Source: Eopsaltria australis (taxonomy: Eukaryota; Chordata; Aves; Passeriformes; Petroicidae). From it: a stretch of DNA of 64,000 nucleotides. The DNA lies in NCBI GenBank assembly GCA_034509425.1, contig JAVTVJ010000509.1, positions 180,207-244,206 of the forward strand, given 5' to 3'. The position numbers were made by a program, and so were the translations under genes. Under the pieces are notes generated by a model. It made no database searches. It was not told the origin of the DNA and saw only the letters and a list, made by a program, of their open reading frames with translations. Positions within the stretch are counted from its first letter, which is position 1. The number at the start of each line of letters is the position of its first letter. Shown in pieces: positions 44,762-53,042 of this stretch.

Positions 44762-46140
44762 TCTCCCCCGTTTTTATTACTTAAAGGCAATGCGCGGTTA
44801 ACTAAAGAGATAACAAAACACTTAACACAACTTAGGGAACAAAGTCCAAGGAAAAGAGTCAACAAAACCCAAAACAGAGTCTGTAAAACTTGTGAAATCC
44901 AGCCAGAGATCCCCCAGCCGGTGAAGAGGCTGTCGAGCCAGTCCTTGCCCTCCGTCTTGAGTTGGTGGATCTGGTCCCGCATTTCCTGGATTGTGGACTT
45001 GATGGATTGGGCGTGAGATGAAAGGTTGAAGCAACACAGTCCTTCAAACTCTTCGCACCCGTGGTTGTGGAGCAGCAGCAGATAGTCTATGGCGGCCCTG
45101 TTTTGGAGCGTCGCCTGCCTGGTTGCCTCCTCGTCTGAGAGGAGTTCTGAGAGCGCCTGAGATGTTAAATTGGCTTGCTTTCCAAGCCAACACTCTAGGT
45201 GGGAAAGCTCACCTAGGGCCTTGGCTGCCGCCACCCACGGCAGAAATATCGAGGCCGCGACCCTTTTGGAGAACGACCAGGAGACTACGTTATTATCACA
45301 ATTTGGGTCCAAATCTAGGGTGGATCGTTTTTGGCGGGTCATATTGGTGTGGTCTCTCCAGGATAACAGCTGGTTCATTCCTGGTGTCAGCAGGGAAAGC
45401 TTGCCGAGCGTGCACGGCCCTCCCCTGAGACGGGACGGGATTCCTGCCCACACACGATCTCCACATATTAAGAAAATCCCCTTAGGGAGTTTCTTGGGGG
45501 AATTGGTGGATGCTGACCATGTAAATTTAGCAAATTTGCACCAGGCTCTTTCATTGTAAAGTTTCCAATTGTTAGGGGTGACATCGAAGGCTTTCTTTGT
45601 TACCGGAGGAATGGTCAATGTGTCAACTTTATCTGCCTTCCTTGCCATTATGGCCTCCCCTCGTCCTGGGTTGGTTTCCCGCGGCACATCCCTGTACCTT
45701 TGCCAGCTCTTTCTCCTATCCCAAAGGGAGCTATAAAGAATTTGCCTCTGGTGTCTGGCGGCACTAGGGTCTGCAAAAGAGGTACAGAACGCGGGTTGTG
45801 CCGACCCCAACAGGTCCAATTCTTGGGGTTCGGTGTCCATGGGTGGCAGGGCCTGCATCCACTGATCCCAACTGTGGGATTGGTTGGTCCCTGAGAGAAA
45901 AGCGTGGTACTCTGGCCATGTCCCAGGAATCCCTACCAGGCAGGTGCTAATCGGGCCGTTCGCTGAGTCGACGTGAAGGCAGAAGTCACTCTGGCCGATG
46001 GATTTTGCCAGAGTGACCCACACGTTTTCTCGAGGCTGCTGCACCAGCCACGGGGCAGACGCCGGAATTTCCAGGAGAAACAGGACCCTAACGAAAATAA
46101 CTGGCTCCAATCTCTGATGGGTATCTGAGAAAGAAAAACC
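44662..46140 (-). CDS. env: E4 Env glycoprotein frame, alpharetrovirus type, no AUG
   Basis: An open frame of about 490 codons directly after the pol stop (TAA at 46141-46143) and in the same frame as pol. A hydrophobic signal-like segment (VIFVRVLFLL) is followed by WLVQQP and by the motifs shared with E2 and E3. SU/TM site RQKR, fusion-peptide-like VAASIFLPWVAAAKAL, CX6CC (CEEFEGLCC), membrane anchor (VLLTLFLGL) and an LTR-encoded tail of about 33 codons (GGDVAVVQ onward) are all present. The first Met codon in frame lies only after about 90 codons, and the place of the E3 initiator reads CAT. Either the start was lost, or an AUG is supplied by splicing from gag as in avian leukosis viruses. 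That second reading is inference. Confidence 0.82.
   Translation of the reverse strand, partial: GFSFSDTHQRLEPVIFVRVLFLLEIPASAPWLVQQPRENVWVTLAKSIGQSDFCLHVDSANGPISTCLVGIPGTWPEYHAFLSGTNQSHSWDQWMQALPPMDTEPQELDLLGSAQPAFCTSFADPSAARHQRQILYSSLWDRRKSWQRYRDVPRETNPGRGEAIMARKADKVDTLTIPPVTKKAFDVTPNNWKLYNERAWCKFAKFTWSASTNSPKKLPKGIFLICGDRVWAGIPSRLRGGPCTLGKLSLLTPGMNQLLSWRDHTNMTRQKRSTLDLDPNCDNNVVSWSFSKRVAASIFLPWVAAAKALGELSHLECWLGKQANLTSQALSELLSDEEATRQATLQNRAAIDYLLLLHNHGCEEFEGLCCFNLSSHAQSIKSTIQEMRDQIHQLKTEGKDWLDSLFTGWGISGWISQVLQTLFWVLLTLFLGLCSLSCVKCFVISLVNRALPLSNKNGGDVAVVQVTPEEEFPMRKPWGEEEGSPEVEQTIV
44762..44780 (-). promoter_or_regulatory. E4 3' polypurine tract
   Basis: In sense AAAAACGGGGGAGA touches the LTR. 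One C interrupts the purines. It lies within the env frame (SNKNGGD). Confidence 0.88.
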
Positions 46141-49100
46141 TTAAAATCTAACAAAAGTGATCCAAACGACAAAAGGTAACTCTAACATAAACTCCCCCTC
46201 TCTCCCCCCTTTCTCTTGAATGGGTAGGTAACAGGGATAGGGACACACAAAAGGTAAGTCAGAGGGGTAGGTTGGGGAAGGGTAAAAGGGGGTGTATAGT
46301 CCATGGTATTGCGAGTATGGTTGCCTTCTGACATCTCTGGTGTCTTCTTCCTCTGGGACTTCTTCTTGCTGAGATGCCGGAGGGTCGTCTAAGCTGGGCA
46401 AGTCTTTTTTTCTCCTTTTCTTCCAAGCCTCCGTGGCTTGGAAACCTTCTTCTTGCGGAGACTGGGGTGGAACTGTCTCTGCAAAACAAGCTCGCTTTCT
46501 CTGCTTAGGCCCCCGGTAGGGTCGGACATACCTAGCTGGGATCCATTTCGGCCCCTCTGGGGTGGACACACATGCGTACCCTCTGCCCCAGACAATCAGT
46601 GGGAGAGGCCCTTCAACCTCATGGGTCTCAGGGTCTCTTACCAGCACCGGCGGATGTTCTTTTAATTTGGAGTTGGTCGAATTAGTAAAGTGCCGGAATA
46701 CAGGGGGGACGGGCTCTTCTGGTGTACAATTTAAAAAGTTAATCGTGAAGAGCGCCTTGCAGAGTCGCTCAATGGGCGATTTCTTCTCTGCACCTCCTTG
46801 CTGCTGGTAGAGGACTCTCTTAAGTGTACTGTGAGTCCTCTCCACGATGGCCTGCCCCGTAGGGGAGTGAGGGATGCCGGTGACGTGGGCAATCCCCCAC
46901 TCCTGGAGGAAACTACGGAGATAGGCAGAGGTGTACGCTGGGCCATTGTCCGTCTTTATCTTTTTGGGGGTACCTAGGACAGAGAACGCCATTAGAAGAT
47001 GTTTGCGAACGTCTTTCGCCTTTTCGCCCGTGTGGGCCGAGGCGAACACAGTATGGCTAAACGTGTCTACAGAGACATGTACATATTTGAGTCTGCCGAA
47101 CTCTTGGATATGGGTAACGTCGGTCTGCCAAACTTCATTTGCAGCTAGCCCTCGGGGGTTTACCCCTGGATGGAGCGAGGGCAGCTGATAGGTCTGGCAA
47201 TTGGGACATGTCGCCACGATTGCCCGAGCCTGTTCTAGAGGTAGGTGGAACATCCTCCGGAGGGCTGGGGCGTTCTGATGGTAGAACTGGTGGGACATCT
47301 TGGCTTGTGCGAAGGTGTCAGGGATGTTAGCTGACTGCACCTGCGCAGCCATTGCCAAGGCGTCTGCTCTGCGGTTCCCCTCACTGATGTACCCAGGAAG
47401 GTCTTGATGCGATCTCACATGCATCACGTGAAATGGGTGCTCTCGGTGGGACAACAGGGACACTAGCCGCGAGAGCAGCCCGAATAAATTTTTGTTAGAG
47501 ACCTCCTTAAGTAAACTGTGTTCTGCTCTGACAGTTATCCCAGCAACGTAGGCCGAATCTGTAACCAAATTGAGAGGCTCCTGGAACCTCTCAAAGACTC
47601 TGACGACGGCTGCTAGTTCTGCAATTTGTGGGGATCCCTCCACCACATGGACCTCAGATTCCCACTTCTGGGTCCGAGGGTCCTTCCAAGTCATGACTGA
47701 CTTGTGAGAGGATCCCGAGCCGTCGGTGAAAACCGTCAGAGCTCCTTTTACAGGCTTTTTTGACTGCATAAACTTTGGAACCAAATTAAAATTTGTGTTA
47801 AACAGGTGATGTTTCAATTTCTTTCCCGTGATTTTGCCTGGGAAACTGTCAAGAGAGAACTGGAGGCTCTCATTGGACTGGACTAATTTTTCCAAGTCCT
47901 CATCTTTCCAGGGAACACGAATGCATGAGAAATCGCACCCCGCAAGGGTGCGGAGCCTGGCCCTCGCTCTGGTGATAAGCGAGGCCACCAGCTCTTGTGG
48001 CGTGGTAATAGTTTTGGACGGTGTGTGAGGGAGGAACACCCACTCTATGATTAAGAGGGAGTCCTTCAACCTCTCGTCCCATTGAAAGACCAGTCCGTGT
48101 AATTGGGGGACCTGCCCTAAGATGATAAGTTGAAAAGGCAGGTCCGGGGCCACTCTGTGGGCGTGCCTGGAGACTAAGGCTTTGCGCACCTTACCTATGG
48201 AAGCCCTGGCATCGGTGGTAAGCTGCTTTGGAGAGTCGAGTCCCTCACCGCCCTTCAGGAGATCGAACAAGGGGGCGAGGTCTGCTGTCGTCAGCCCCAG
48301 CAGAGGACGAACCCAGTTGATACTCCCGCATAGCTGATGTAACTCCCACAGGGTCCTGGGCTCGTCCACGATGTCGAGCTGCTGGGGTGCGACGGTCCGC
48401 TCTCCGATGCGGATGCCGAGGTACTTCCACGGTAGGGTGCGTTGTACTTTGTCTGGATGGATGGTCATCCCGGCACGCTGGATGGCATCGATGGCGGCTT
48501 TGAGAGTCTTTTCTAGTAGGTGCTCGGAAGGAGCACAGACAAGAACATCATCCATGTAGTGGAAAATTATGGATTTCGTGAAGGCTTTCCTCACTGGCGA
48601 CAGTACTCGGGCTACGTACCACTGGCAGATTACAGGGGAATTTTTCATTCCCTGCGGCAACACCCGCCAGTGGTACCTCTCTTGGGGCGCCTGCCTGTTC
48701 ACCGACAGCACAGAAAAGGCAAACCGCGGCGCATCATTTGGGTGCAACGGGATCGAGAAGAAGCAGTCCTTGATGTCAATAACTGCGAGTGGCCATGCTC
48801 GGGGGAGCATTGCCGGGGATGGTAATCCCGGCTGAAGGGGACCCATGTCAACAATGGCCTCGTTAATCTTACGTAGGTCGTGGAGAAGCCTCCACCCGCC
48901 TTTGCCAGCCTTGTGGATGACAAAGACAGGGGAGTTCCAAGGGCTGTCTGATGGGACAACATTACCCTTGGAAATTTGCTCTTCCACGAGTGACCGTAGG
49001 GCGCTCAACTTATCTTTAGTGAGGGGCCACTGCTCCACCCACACCGGCTTGTCAGTTTTCCAGGTGAGTTGCGGGACAGAGCCATGGGTGGGGCGCCCAG

Positions 49101-49158
49101 CAGCGGCCCCAGCTAGAAATCCCCTGGTGTATCTGGGATTTCTAGCCTGGTCCCCCAT
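46141..49158 (-). CDS. pol: E4 Pol (reverse transcriptase, RNase H, integrase)
   Basis: Entered from pro by -1 shift at GGATTTC (49116-49122). [20 protein letters not shown] and FHYMDDVLVC with YMDD. RNase H: FTDGSGSSHKS, IAELAAVV, VTDSAYVAG, GNRRADALA. Integrase: HH-CC (MSHQFYHQ, ATCPNCQTY), then WQTDVTH, KTDNGPAY and GQAIVERTH with the DDE residues, then IVWGRGYACVST. The C-terminal tail beyond integrase is unusually long, about 130 residues: basic, then acidic (EEVPEEEDTRD), then Tyr/Pro-rich. Its last part is encoded by the second polypurine tract. There is no stop in 1005 codons. Confidence 0.93.
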   Translation of the reverse strand: MGDQARNPRYTRGFLAGAAAGRPTHGSVPQLTWKTDKPVWVEQWPLTKDKLSALRSLVEEQISKGNVVPSDSPWNSPVFVIHKAGKGGWRLLHDLRKINEAIVDMGPLQPGLPSPAMLPRAWPLAVIDIKDCFFSIPLHPNDAPRFAFSVLSVNRQAPQERYHWRVLPQGMKNSPVICQWYVARVLSPVRKAFTKSIIFHYMDDVLVCAPSEHLLEKTLKAAIDAIQRAGMTIHPDKVQRTLPWKYLGIRIGERTVAPQQLDIVDEPRTLWELHQLCGSINWVRPLLGLTTADLAPLFDLLKGGEGLDSPKQLTTDARASIGKVRKALVSRHAHRVAPDLPFQLIILGQVPQLHGLVFQWDERLKDSLLIIEWVFLPHTPSKTITTPQELVASLITRARARLRTLAGCDFSCIRVPWKDEDLEKLVQSNESLQFSLDSFPGKITGKKLKHHLFNTNFNLVPKFMQSKKPVKGALTVFTDGSGSSHKSVMTWKDPRTQKWESEVHVVEGSPQIAELAAVVRVFERFQEPLNLVTDSAYVAGITVRAEHSLLKEVSNKNLFGLLSRLVSLLSHREHPFHVMHVRSHQDLPGYISEGNRRADALAMAAQVQSANIPDTFAQAKMSHQFYHQNAPALRRMFHLPLEQARAIVATCPNCQTYQLPSLHPGVNPRGLAANEVWQTDVTHIQEFGRLKYVHVSVDTFSHTVFASAHTGEKAKDVRKHLLMAFSVLGTPKKIKTDNGPAYTSAYLRSFLQEWGIAHVTGIPHSPTGQAIVERTHSTLKRVLYQQQGGAEKKSPIERLCKALFTINFLNCTPEEPVPPVFRHFTNSTNSKLKEHPPVLVRDPETHEVEGPLPLIVWGRGYACVSTPEGPKWIPARYVRPYRGPKQRKRACFAETVPPQSPQEEGFQATEAWKKRRKKDLPSLDDPPASQQEEVPEEEDTRDVRRQPYSQYHGLYTPFYPSPTYPSDLPFVCPYPCYLPIQEKGGREGEFMLELPFVVWITFVRF
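46192..46217 (-). promoter_or_regulatory. E4 second polypurine tract, inside the pol 3' end
   Basis: In sense AAGAGAAAGGGGGGAGAGAG continues into GGGGGAG. It encodes Pol residues EKGGREGE and sits about 50 bp before the pol stop. Same place as in E2 and E3. Confidence 0.6.
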
Positions 49159-49937
49159 TGCGACAAAAGGTCCCTACCCCAGAGGTTGAAGCCAGAGGCC
49201 ACCACGTATGGTCTTACCGTGGCAACATGACCGTCCGGCCCCTCCACCAAGATGTTATTAGTGGACCTCTGGGGCATAACGGCTCCCCCAAGTCCGGTGA
49301 TGTTTTCGGTTGAGGGCCGGAGCCCCCATCCATGTGGCCACTCTGCTGCTGAAATGATAGTCACGTCTGATCCTGTGTCCATCATTCCTCGGATGTGCAC
49401 CGCTGCCTTGCCGTTTTTGAGGCGGCAAGACAGGGTGGGCTTGTCGGTCCCCAGGAGCTCTGAGTACATGGCCCGTGGTGTCACCTTCGTCTTGGGAAGG
49501 TCCTCCGGAATAATTATTGCATGAGCCAGCCACTGGCCCCTGGACACGAACCAGGGGGCCGAGTGACAGGCGGCGGTGATTTTAAAAGTCTGTCCCGGGA
49601 TAGCTGTAACAATCTGAGGGAGCACAAAGAGCCCGAGAGGGCCCCTCGTGGAGTCCCCCACGACCAAAAGCTCTGTCCTCTTATAAATGTCTCCACAAAG
49701 AAACACGTTATAACTACGAAAGTCTGTGTTGGTGACATGTTGAGGGTGGGCACTTACCAGGTGGAACCTGGTCCTGTCCTTGGCCGCTGCAGTGTCCCCC
49801 TCTCCCGCCGATGGTGTGGCGGGCGGTCTCGCCGGAGCGGTGATGGTGGTCCCGGTGTTGTCAGCATTTAATTTGGTGTCACAGCGCAGTGCTGTACTGC
49901 GCTCTTCTGCCCGTTTCCCTGGTGCTGGCGGCAACAC
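49113..49937 (-). CDS. pro: E4 Pro (protease with dUTPase-like N-terminal part)
   Basis: An open frame of 274 codons, overlapping gag by 70 nt and pol by 46 nt, and translated as Gag-Pro after the -1 shift at 49913-49919. The protease active site is [10 protein letters not shown], with a GLGG flap-like stretch and the C-terminal GRDLLSQWG that is shared in related class II proteases. The N-terminal half holds the dUTPase-like stretch (LFVLPQIVTAIPG ... WLAHAIIIPEDLP) without clear catalytic motifs, so a working dUTPase is doubtful. It ends TAG touching the pro-pol slip site. Confidence 0.9.
   Translation of the reverse strand: MLPPAPGKRAEERSTALRCDTKLNADNTGTTITAPARPPATPSAGEGDTAAAKDRTRFHLVSAHPQHVTNTDFRSYNVFLCGDIYKRTELLVVGDSTRGPLGLFVLPQIVTAIPGQTFKITAACHSAPWFVSRGQWLAHAIIIPEDLPKTKVTPRAMYSELLGTDKPTLSCRLKNGKAAVHIRGMMDTGSDVTIISAAEWPHGWGLRPSTENITGLGGAVMPQRSTNNILVEGPDGHVATVRPYVVASGFNLWGRDLLSQWGTRLEIPDTPGDF
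49116..49122 (-). promoter_or_regulatory. E4 pro-pol -1 frameshift heptamer GGATTTC
   Basis: Read GAT TTC then TAG in pro. The -1 frame reads GGA TTT CTA into Pol (RGFLAG). Very close to the GGATTTA used between pro and pol in mouse mammary tumour virus. Confidence 0.82.
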
Positions 49938-52072
49938 GGGCAGAGCACCGCTCCGGGACCTGCGGGAGGCTTAGAACAAGAGGTGTTATTTCTCCGGGGC
50001 TTTGGACAAAAGCGTGCGATGTGCCCACCTTGTCCGCAGTTATAACACTTGTTATGTCCAGTTCGGTTATTGTCAATTTCAGGGGTGGCAGCCCCCGCTG
50101 CTGTCACATACCTCTTTTGCTGTTGGGGTCCGCGGCCTGGAGGAGGGGGTGCTACGGATGGCTCGGGGGTGATCTCGGCGCACGCTTCTAACATTGCCTC
50201 TAAGGTGGGCCGAGGCAATTTGGGGAGGGTTTTTAGGACTGCCTTGCAGGCAGCGTTGGCATTGGCGTATGCCACTGACCGGAGGAGCTTTGCTTGGTTT
50301 GAGGGGTCTTCTTCCTGGTTCTCGAGAGCCATCCTCACTCGGCCTACAAACTTAACAAAGCTCTCCTCTGGTTGTTGCCTGATGGTGGCATACCCATCTG
50401 AAGGCACCTCTGCAGATGGTAGCGTCAGGAGGGCCCTCAGCGCCGCCTGCTGTACGTCTCTAATCGCTCTCATTGGGAGCTGTGCAGCCTGCTCCTCACC
50501 CTTGCTAAAGACCCCCTCGCCTGCTAGGTGGTCCATTGTCAGGTCATCGACCTCATCTTCCCCATTGTATTCTCCCAGGAGGTCCTCTAGTAGGCGTTTC
50601 CAAGCTCTTTCCCATAGCATGTAATTTTCAGGAGTTAGGATCCCTTCCATAATTGACTTAAGGTCCTCCGGGACTAAGAGGTTGGACCGAAAGGTTGCTC
50701 TGAGCATGCCCTGGCTGTAAGATGATTCCAGCCCGTGGTCACTGATCATCTTACATAGGTCTCGCAGCTGGGAGAATGGAAAAGGCTCCCACCGGGGATT
50801 CCGGCCACGCCTACCCAGGGGGACCGGTAGGGCTACCAGGCCTTGTCCCACCTCCTGGGCCGCGCCCCCTAGGCCCCCGGGCTCCGGGTAATCTGAACCC
50901 GGGCAGGCTGGGGCCCGGCCCCAGGCCTCGGCACCGGCCTCGGCCTGTGGGCCTCCGGGTTCTAGGCTCCGGGGCCCGGGGCGCCGGCAGGCCTTGGCTT
51001 CCCCCCTCCCGGGTTCTGGGCTCCGGGGCCCGGGGTGCCGGCAGGCCTCGGCCCCCTCTCTTCCGGGTTCTAGGCTCCGGGGCCCGGGGTGCCGGCAGGC
51101 CTCGGCCCCCTCCCTTCCGGGTTCTAGGCTCCGGGGCCCCGAGTGCCGGCAGGCCTCGGCCCCCTCCCTTCCGGGTTCTAGGCTCCGGGGCCCCGAGTGC
51201 CGGCAGGCCTCGGCCCCCTCCCTTCCGGGTTCTAGGCGTCGAGACCCGGAAGGGGGGGTGTGGGAATCGGAGCCGGAGAGGGCGGCGCGCGAGGGGACGG
51301 ATGCCGCGCGGGGCCGGCTGGAGGTCCCGAGGGGATGGGAGGGGCCCGACACGATACCACGCCCCGACGCGACGCAGGGGGAGGGACGGCCCCGGGGGCG
51401 GAGGACTCCGTGGGCAGGCTCAGGGGGGGAGTCCGGGGAAGGGGAGGGATCCCGCGCAAAACGGCTTTTGGCGCCAAAACAAGGGGTGGAAGGCGCGCTG
51501 GCCGCGCGGCCGGCGCCATCCCGCTCCTCACCGCGGCTATCCTCTCCTCCATAACCACGATAAGGGGGGGGCACAACGGGCGCAACCGGGCACCCGGGCA
51601 CAGGCAAAACATCCAAGGGAAGGTCCGGCGCGGAGGAGCCCCCTCCCCACAGGCCAGGGAGCGCCGGAGATCGCGGGGGATCGAGGGCAAACGACACCCG
51701 ACGCGAGTCCCGACGCCCCAGGGAAGGGGGGTGAGAAGAGTGGGGCGGCAGGGAAAGTGGGGTAGGAGGAACCGGGGTTTCAACTTTCCCCTTTCTAAGT
51801 CCCCTCAAAGAATCGCAAATTAAAATCAAAACCGAATAAAAACGAGTAACGCTAACATCTCCCTCCCGAACCTTTTTAGTTACTAAATCCCCCACTTTTT
51901 CCCAAAAGCCCAGATCTCGAACTAAATCTAAAGAAACCAAGGGAAACTGAATAAAAACCCATCTAACGAATTCCCTTAAAAGAGGTTTCGAAAAACGCTT
52001 CCCCTCCGCAGTTAAAACTCCCTTAATTTGGGAGTAAAACCCCTTTTGCTGCCTGGAAAGCCGGGCACCCAT
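49868..52072 (-). CDS. gag: E4 Gag polyprotein
   Basis: ATG at 52072 gives MGARLSRQQ, with Gly2 for myristoylation; upstream the frame is open only from non-ATG codons. After the matrix domain comes a Pro-rich linker with a PPPY late-domain motif (51560-51571), as used for ESCRT-linked budding. Then come five 18-residue tandem repeats (LEPGREGAEACRH type, 50955-51224). The capsid holds the major homology region (QQPEESFVKFVGRVRMAL, near 50330-50385). One CCHC knuckle, CYNCGQGGHIARFC, lies near 50005-50045. The last residues overlap the frameshift signal. It is 734 codons with no stop. Confidence 0.92.
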   Translation of the reverse strand: MGARLSRQQKGFYSQIKGVLTAEGKRFSKPLLREFVRWVFIQFPLVSLDLVRDLGFWEKVGDLVTKKVREGDVSVTRFYSVLILICDSLRGLRKGKVETPVPPTPLSLPPHSSHPPSLGRRDSRRVSFALDPPRSPALPGLWGGGSSAPDLPLDVLPVPGCPVAPVVPPPYRGYGGEDSRGEERDGAGRAASAPSTPCFGAKSRFARDPSPSPDSPPEPAHGVLRPRGRPSPCVASGRGIVSGPSHPLGTSSRPRAASVPSRAALSGSDSHTPPSGSRRLEPGREGAEACRHSGPRSLEPGREGAEACRHSGPRSLEPGREGAEACRHPGPRSLEPGREGAEACRHPGPRSPEPGRGEAKACRRPGPRSLEPGGPQAEAGAEAWGRAPACPGSDYPEPGGLGGAAQEVGQGLVALPVPLGRRGRNPRWEPFPFSQLRDLCKMISDHGLESSYSQGMLRATFRSNLLVPEDLKSIMEGILTPENYMLWERAWKRLLEDLLGEYNGEDEVDDLTMDHLAGEGVFSKGEEQAAQLPMRAIRDVQQAALRALLTLPSAEVPSDGYATIRQQPEESFVKFVGRVRMALENQEEDPSNQAKLLRSVAYANANAACKAVLKTLPKLPRPTLEAMLEACAEITPEPSVAPPPPGRGPQQQKRYVTAAGAATPEIDNNRTGHNKCYNCGQGGHIARFCPKPRRNNTSCSKPPAGPGAVLCPCCRQHQGNGQKSAVQHCAVTPN
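49883..49903 (-). promoter_or_regulatory. E4 frameshift-stimulating stem-loop
   Basis: A perfect 8-bp stem (AGCGCAGT with ACTGCGCT) and 5-nt loop starts 9 nt after the slip site in minus sense. Confidence 0.87.
49913..49919 (-). promoter_or_regulatory. E4 gag-pro -1 frameshift site GGGAAAC
   Basis: In the gag frame it reads G GGA AAC. It lies 45 nt from the gag end, as in E2 and E3. Confidence 0.92.
50955..51224 (-). repeat. Five tandem 54-bp units inside E4 gag
   Basis: Units start at 50955, 51009, 51063, 51117 and 51171, with a partial sixth from 51225. Each begins CCGGGTTCTAGGCTCCGGGG on the plus strand. They are very GC-rich and differ by few bases. They encode an 18-residue unit in Gag. 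Confidence 0.92.
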
Positions 52073-52416
52073 AATGGCAGCAACTCCTAGCCGAGGCAAA
52101 CAGGAAAGCTAACGCGGTGGGGTCAGGGGAAATTCTTAAACTCACTTTCCGGACGCTGCGCAGCGATTTGACTCCACGTGCCGGGTCCCGGATCCCTGGC
52201 ACCTCTCCCGTCCCTGACCGCCGGTCACAGTCCTCTGGCTAGGGTGGTGTGGTGACCGAGGCTCTCTCCACACTCCGTCGGGAGAGAGGTTGCTCGATCT
52301 CCCCTCCCGAAAAGTCCACTAAAACGCGGAGCTCTTCAGGAAGGGCGGCTGACGCTGCAACGGCGCGCTTCTGGCGAAGGTCGCTCCGATGAGGCAAGCG
52401 GTCAAGCTGACCAAAT

Positions 52417-52434
52417 GCCACACGTTGGGCGCCA
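52417..52434 (-). other. E4 primer binding site, tRNA-Lys1,2 type
   Basis: In sense TGGCGCCCAACGTGTGGC, 2 nt after the 5' LTR. One base differs from the Lys1,2 primer complement. Confidence 0.9.
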
Positions 52435-52436
52435 GC

Positions 52437-53040
52437 TGTGGCCGTCCGCCTGCCTCCTCGGTGGAGTGGAGGTGGCTACTAGCAAAGGTGGAGGCGACTT
52501 GGGTCCTCGGAGGCCAGCCTTGTTCCCAGTCGCTGAGCGAATCTTGCCCTCGCTCCCTGCTAGCTGCTTGGTAGGAGAACTCTCCCACACCTCAGGGGGA
52601 TCTTCCAACCCCGGGAATGAAGAGACACAGACACGAGGTTCTGCACTCTGTGGCACCGGGGGTCGGAGGACCCCGATTCCCCTGTGACACAATCTTTTAT
52701 TGTTCCCCCGGTGACCAATCACCGGGCAGCAGGGGGGAGGAACCGGGGAGGAGCAGGGGACAGGGAGCTAACCAGGGATAGAAGGGGGATGAGAGAGGGT
52801 TACAGACAGGGGAATGATACAATGAACAACCGAGTAGCTGAGAACTCTCTAGAAAACTGGGGGTGACTGACTTAGACGGGCAGGTGGTGCTCCCCAATGA
52901 GCCCTGGGGGTGTTCACCTGTCTCGAGCCCAGCCTCTTCTGGGCTAAACTATTGTTTGCTCTACCTCGGGGGAGCCCTCCTCCTCCCCCCAGGGCTTTCT
53001 CATTGGAAATTCTTCTGGGGTAACCTGCACCACTGCCACA
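52437..53040 (-). repeat. E4 5' LTR
   Basis: Pairs with 44156-44761, about 5% different, including a 3-bp length difference in a TTC run. Directly followed by CR1-like DNA. Confidence 0.92.
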
Positions 53041-53042
53041 CT

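Larger units (their letters stand above)
44156..53040 (-). mobile_element. Provirus E4, class II ERV with gag, pro, pol and env open
   Basis: LTRs 44156-44761 (606 bp) and 52437-53040 (604 bp) flank a 7.7-kb interior with a Lys1,2-type primer site, gag (734 codons), pro, pol (1005-codon frame), env and polypurine tract. No stop or frameshift is seen in any gene, apart from a missing AUG in env. The LTRs differ at about 32 positions (about 5%), so open frames have persisted for some time or been refreshed by gene conversion. The flanks do not match: TTCAGG on the left, CTTTGC on the right. The left neighbour is an LTR fragment and the right neighbour is CR1. Confidence 0.92.

Noticed and set aside
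50776..51765. Long plus-strand frame (329 codons) opposite E4 gag
   Set aside because: It is the antisense shadow of the GC-rich Gag linker and its 54-bp repeats. Gag on the minus strand explains the region fully.
52073..52099. Longer E4 gag start
   Set aside because: The upstream codons begin at TTG. The ATG at 52072 gives the myristoylation-type MGARL start matching retroviral matrix.
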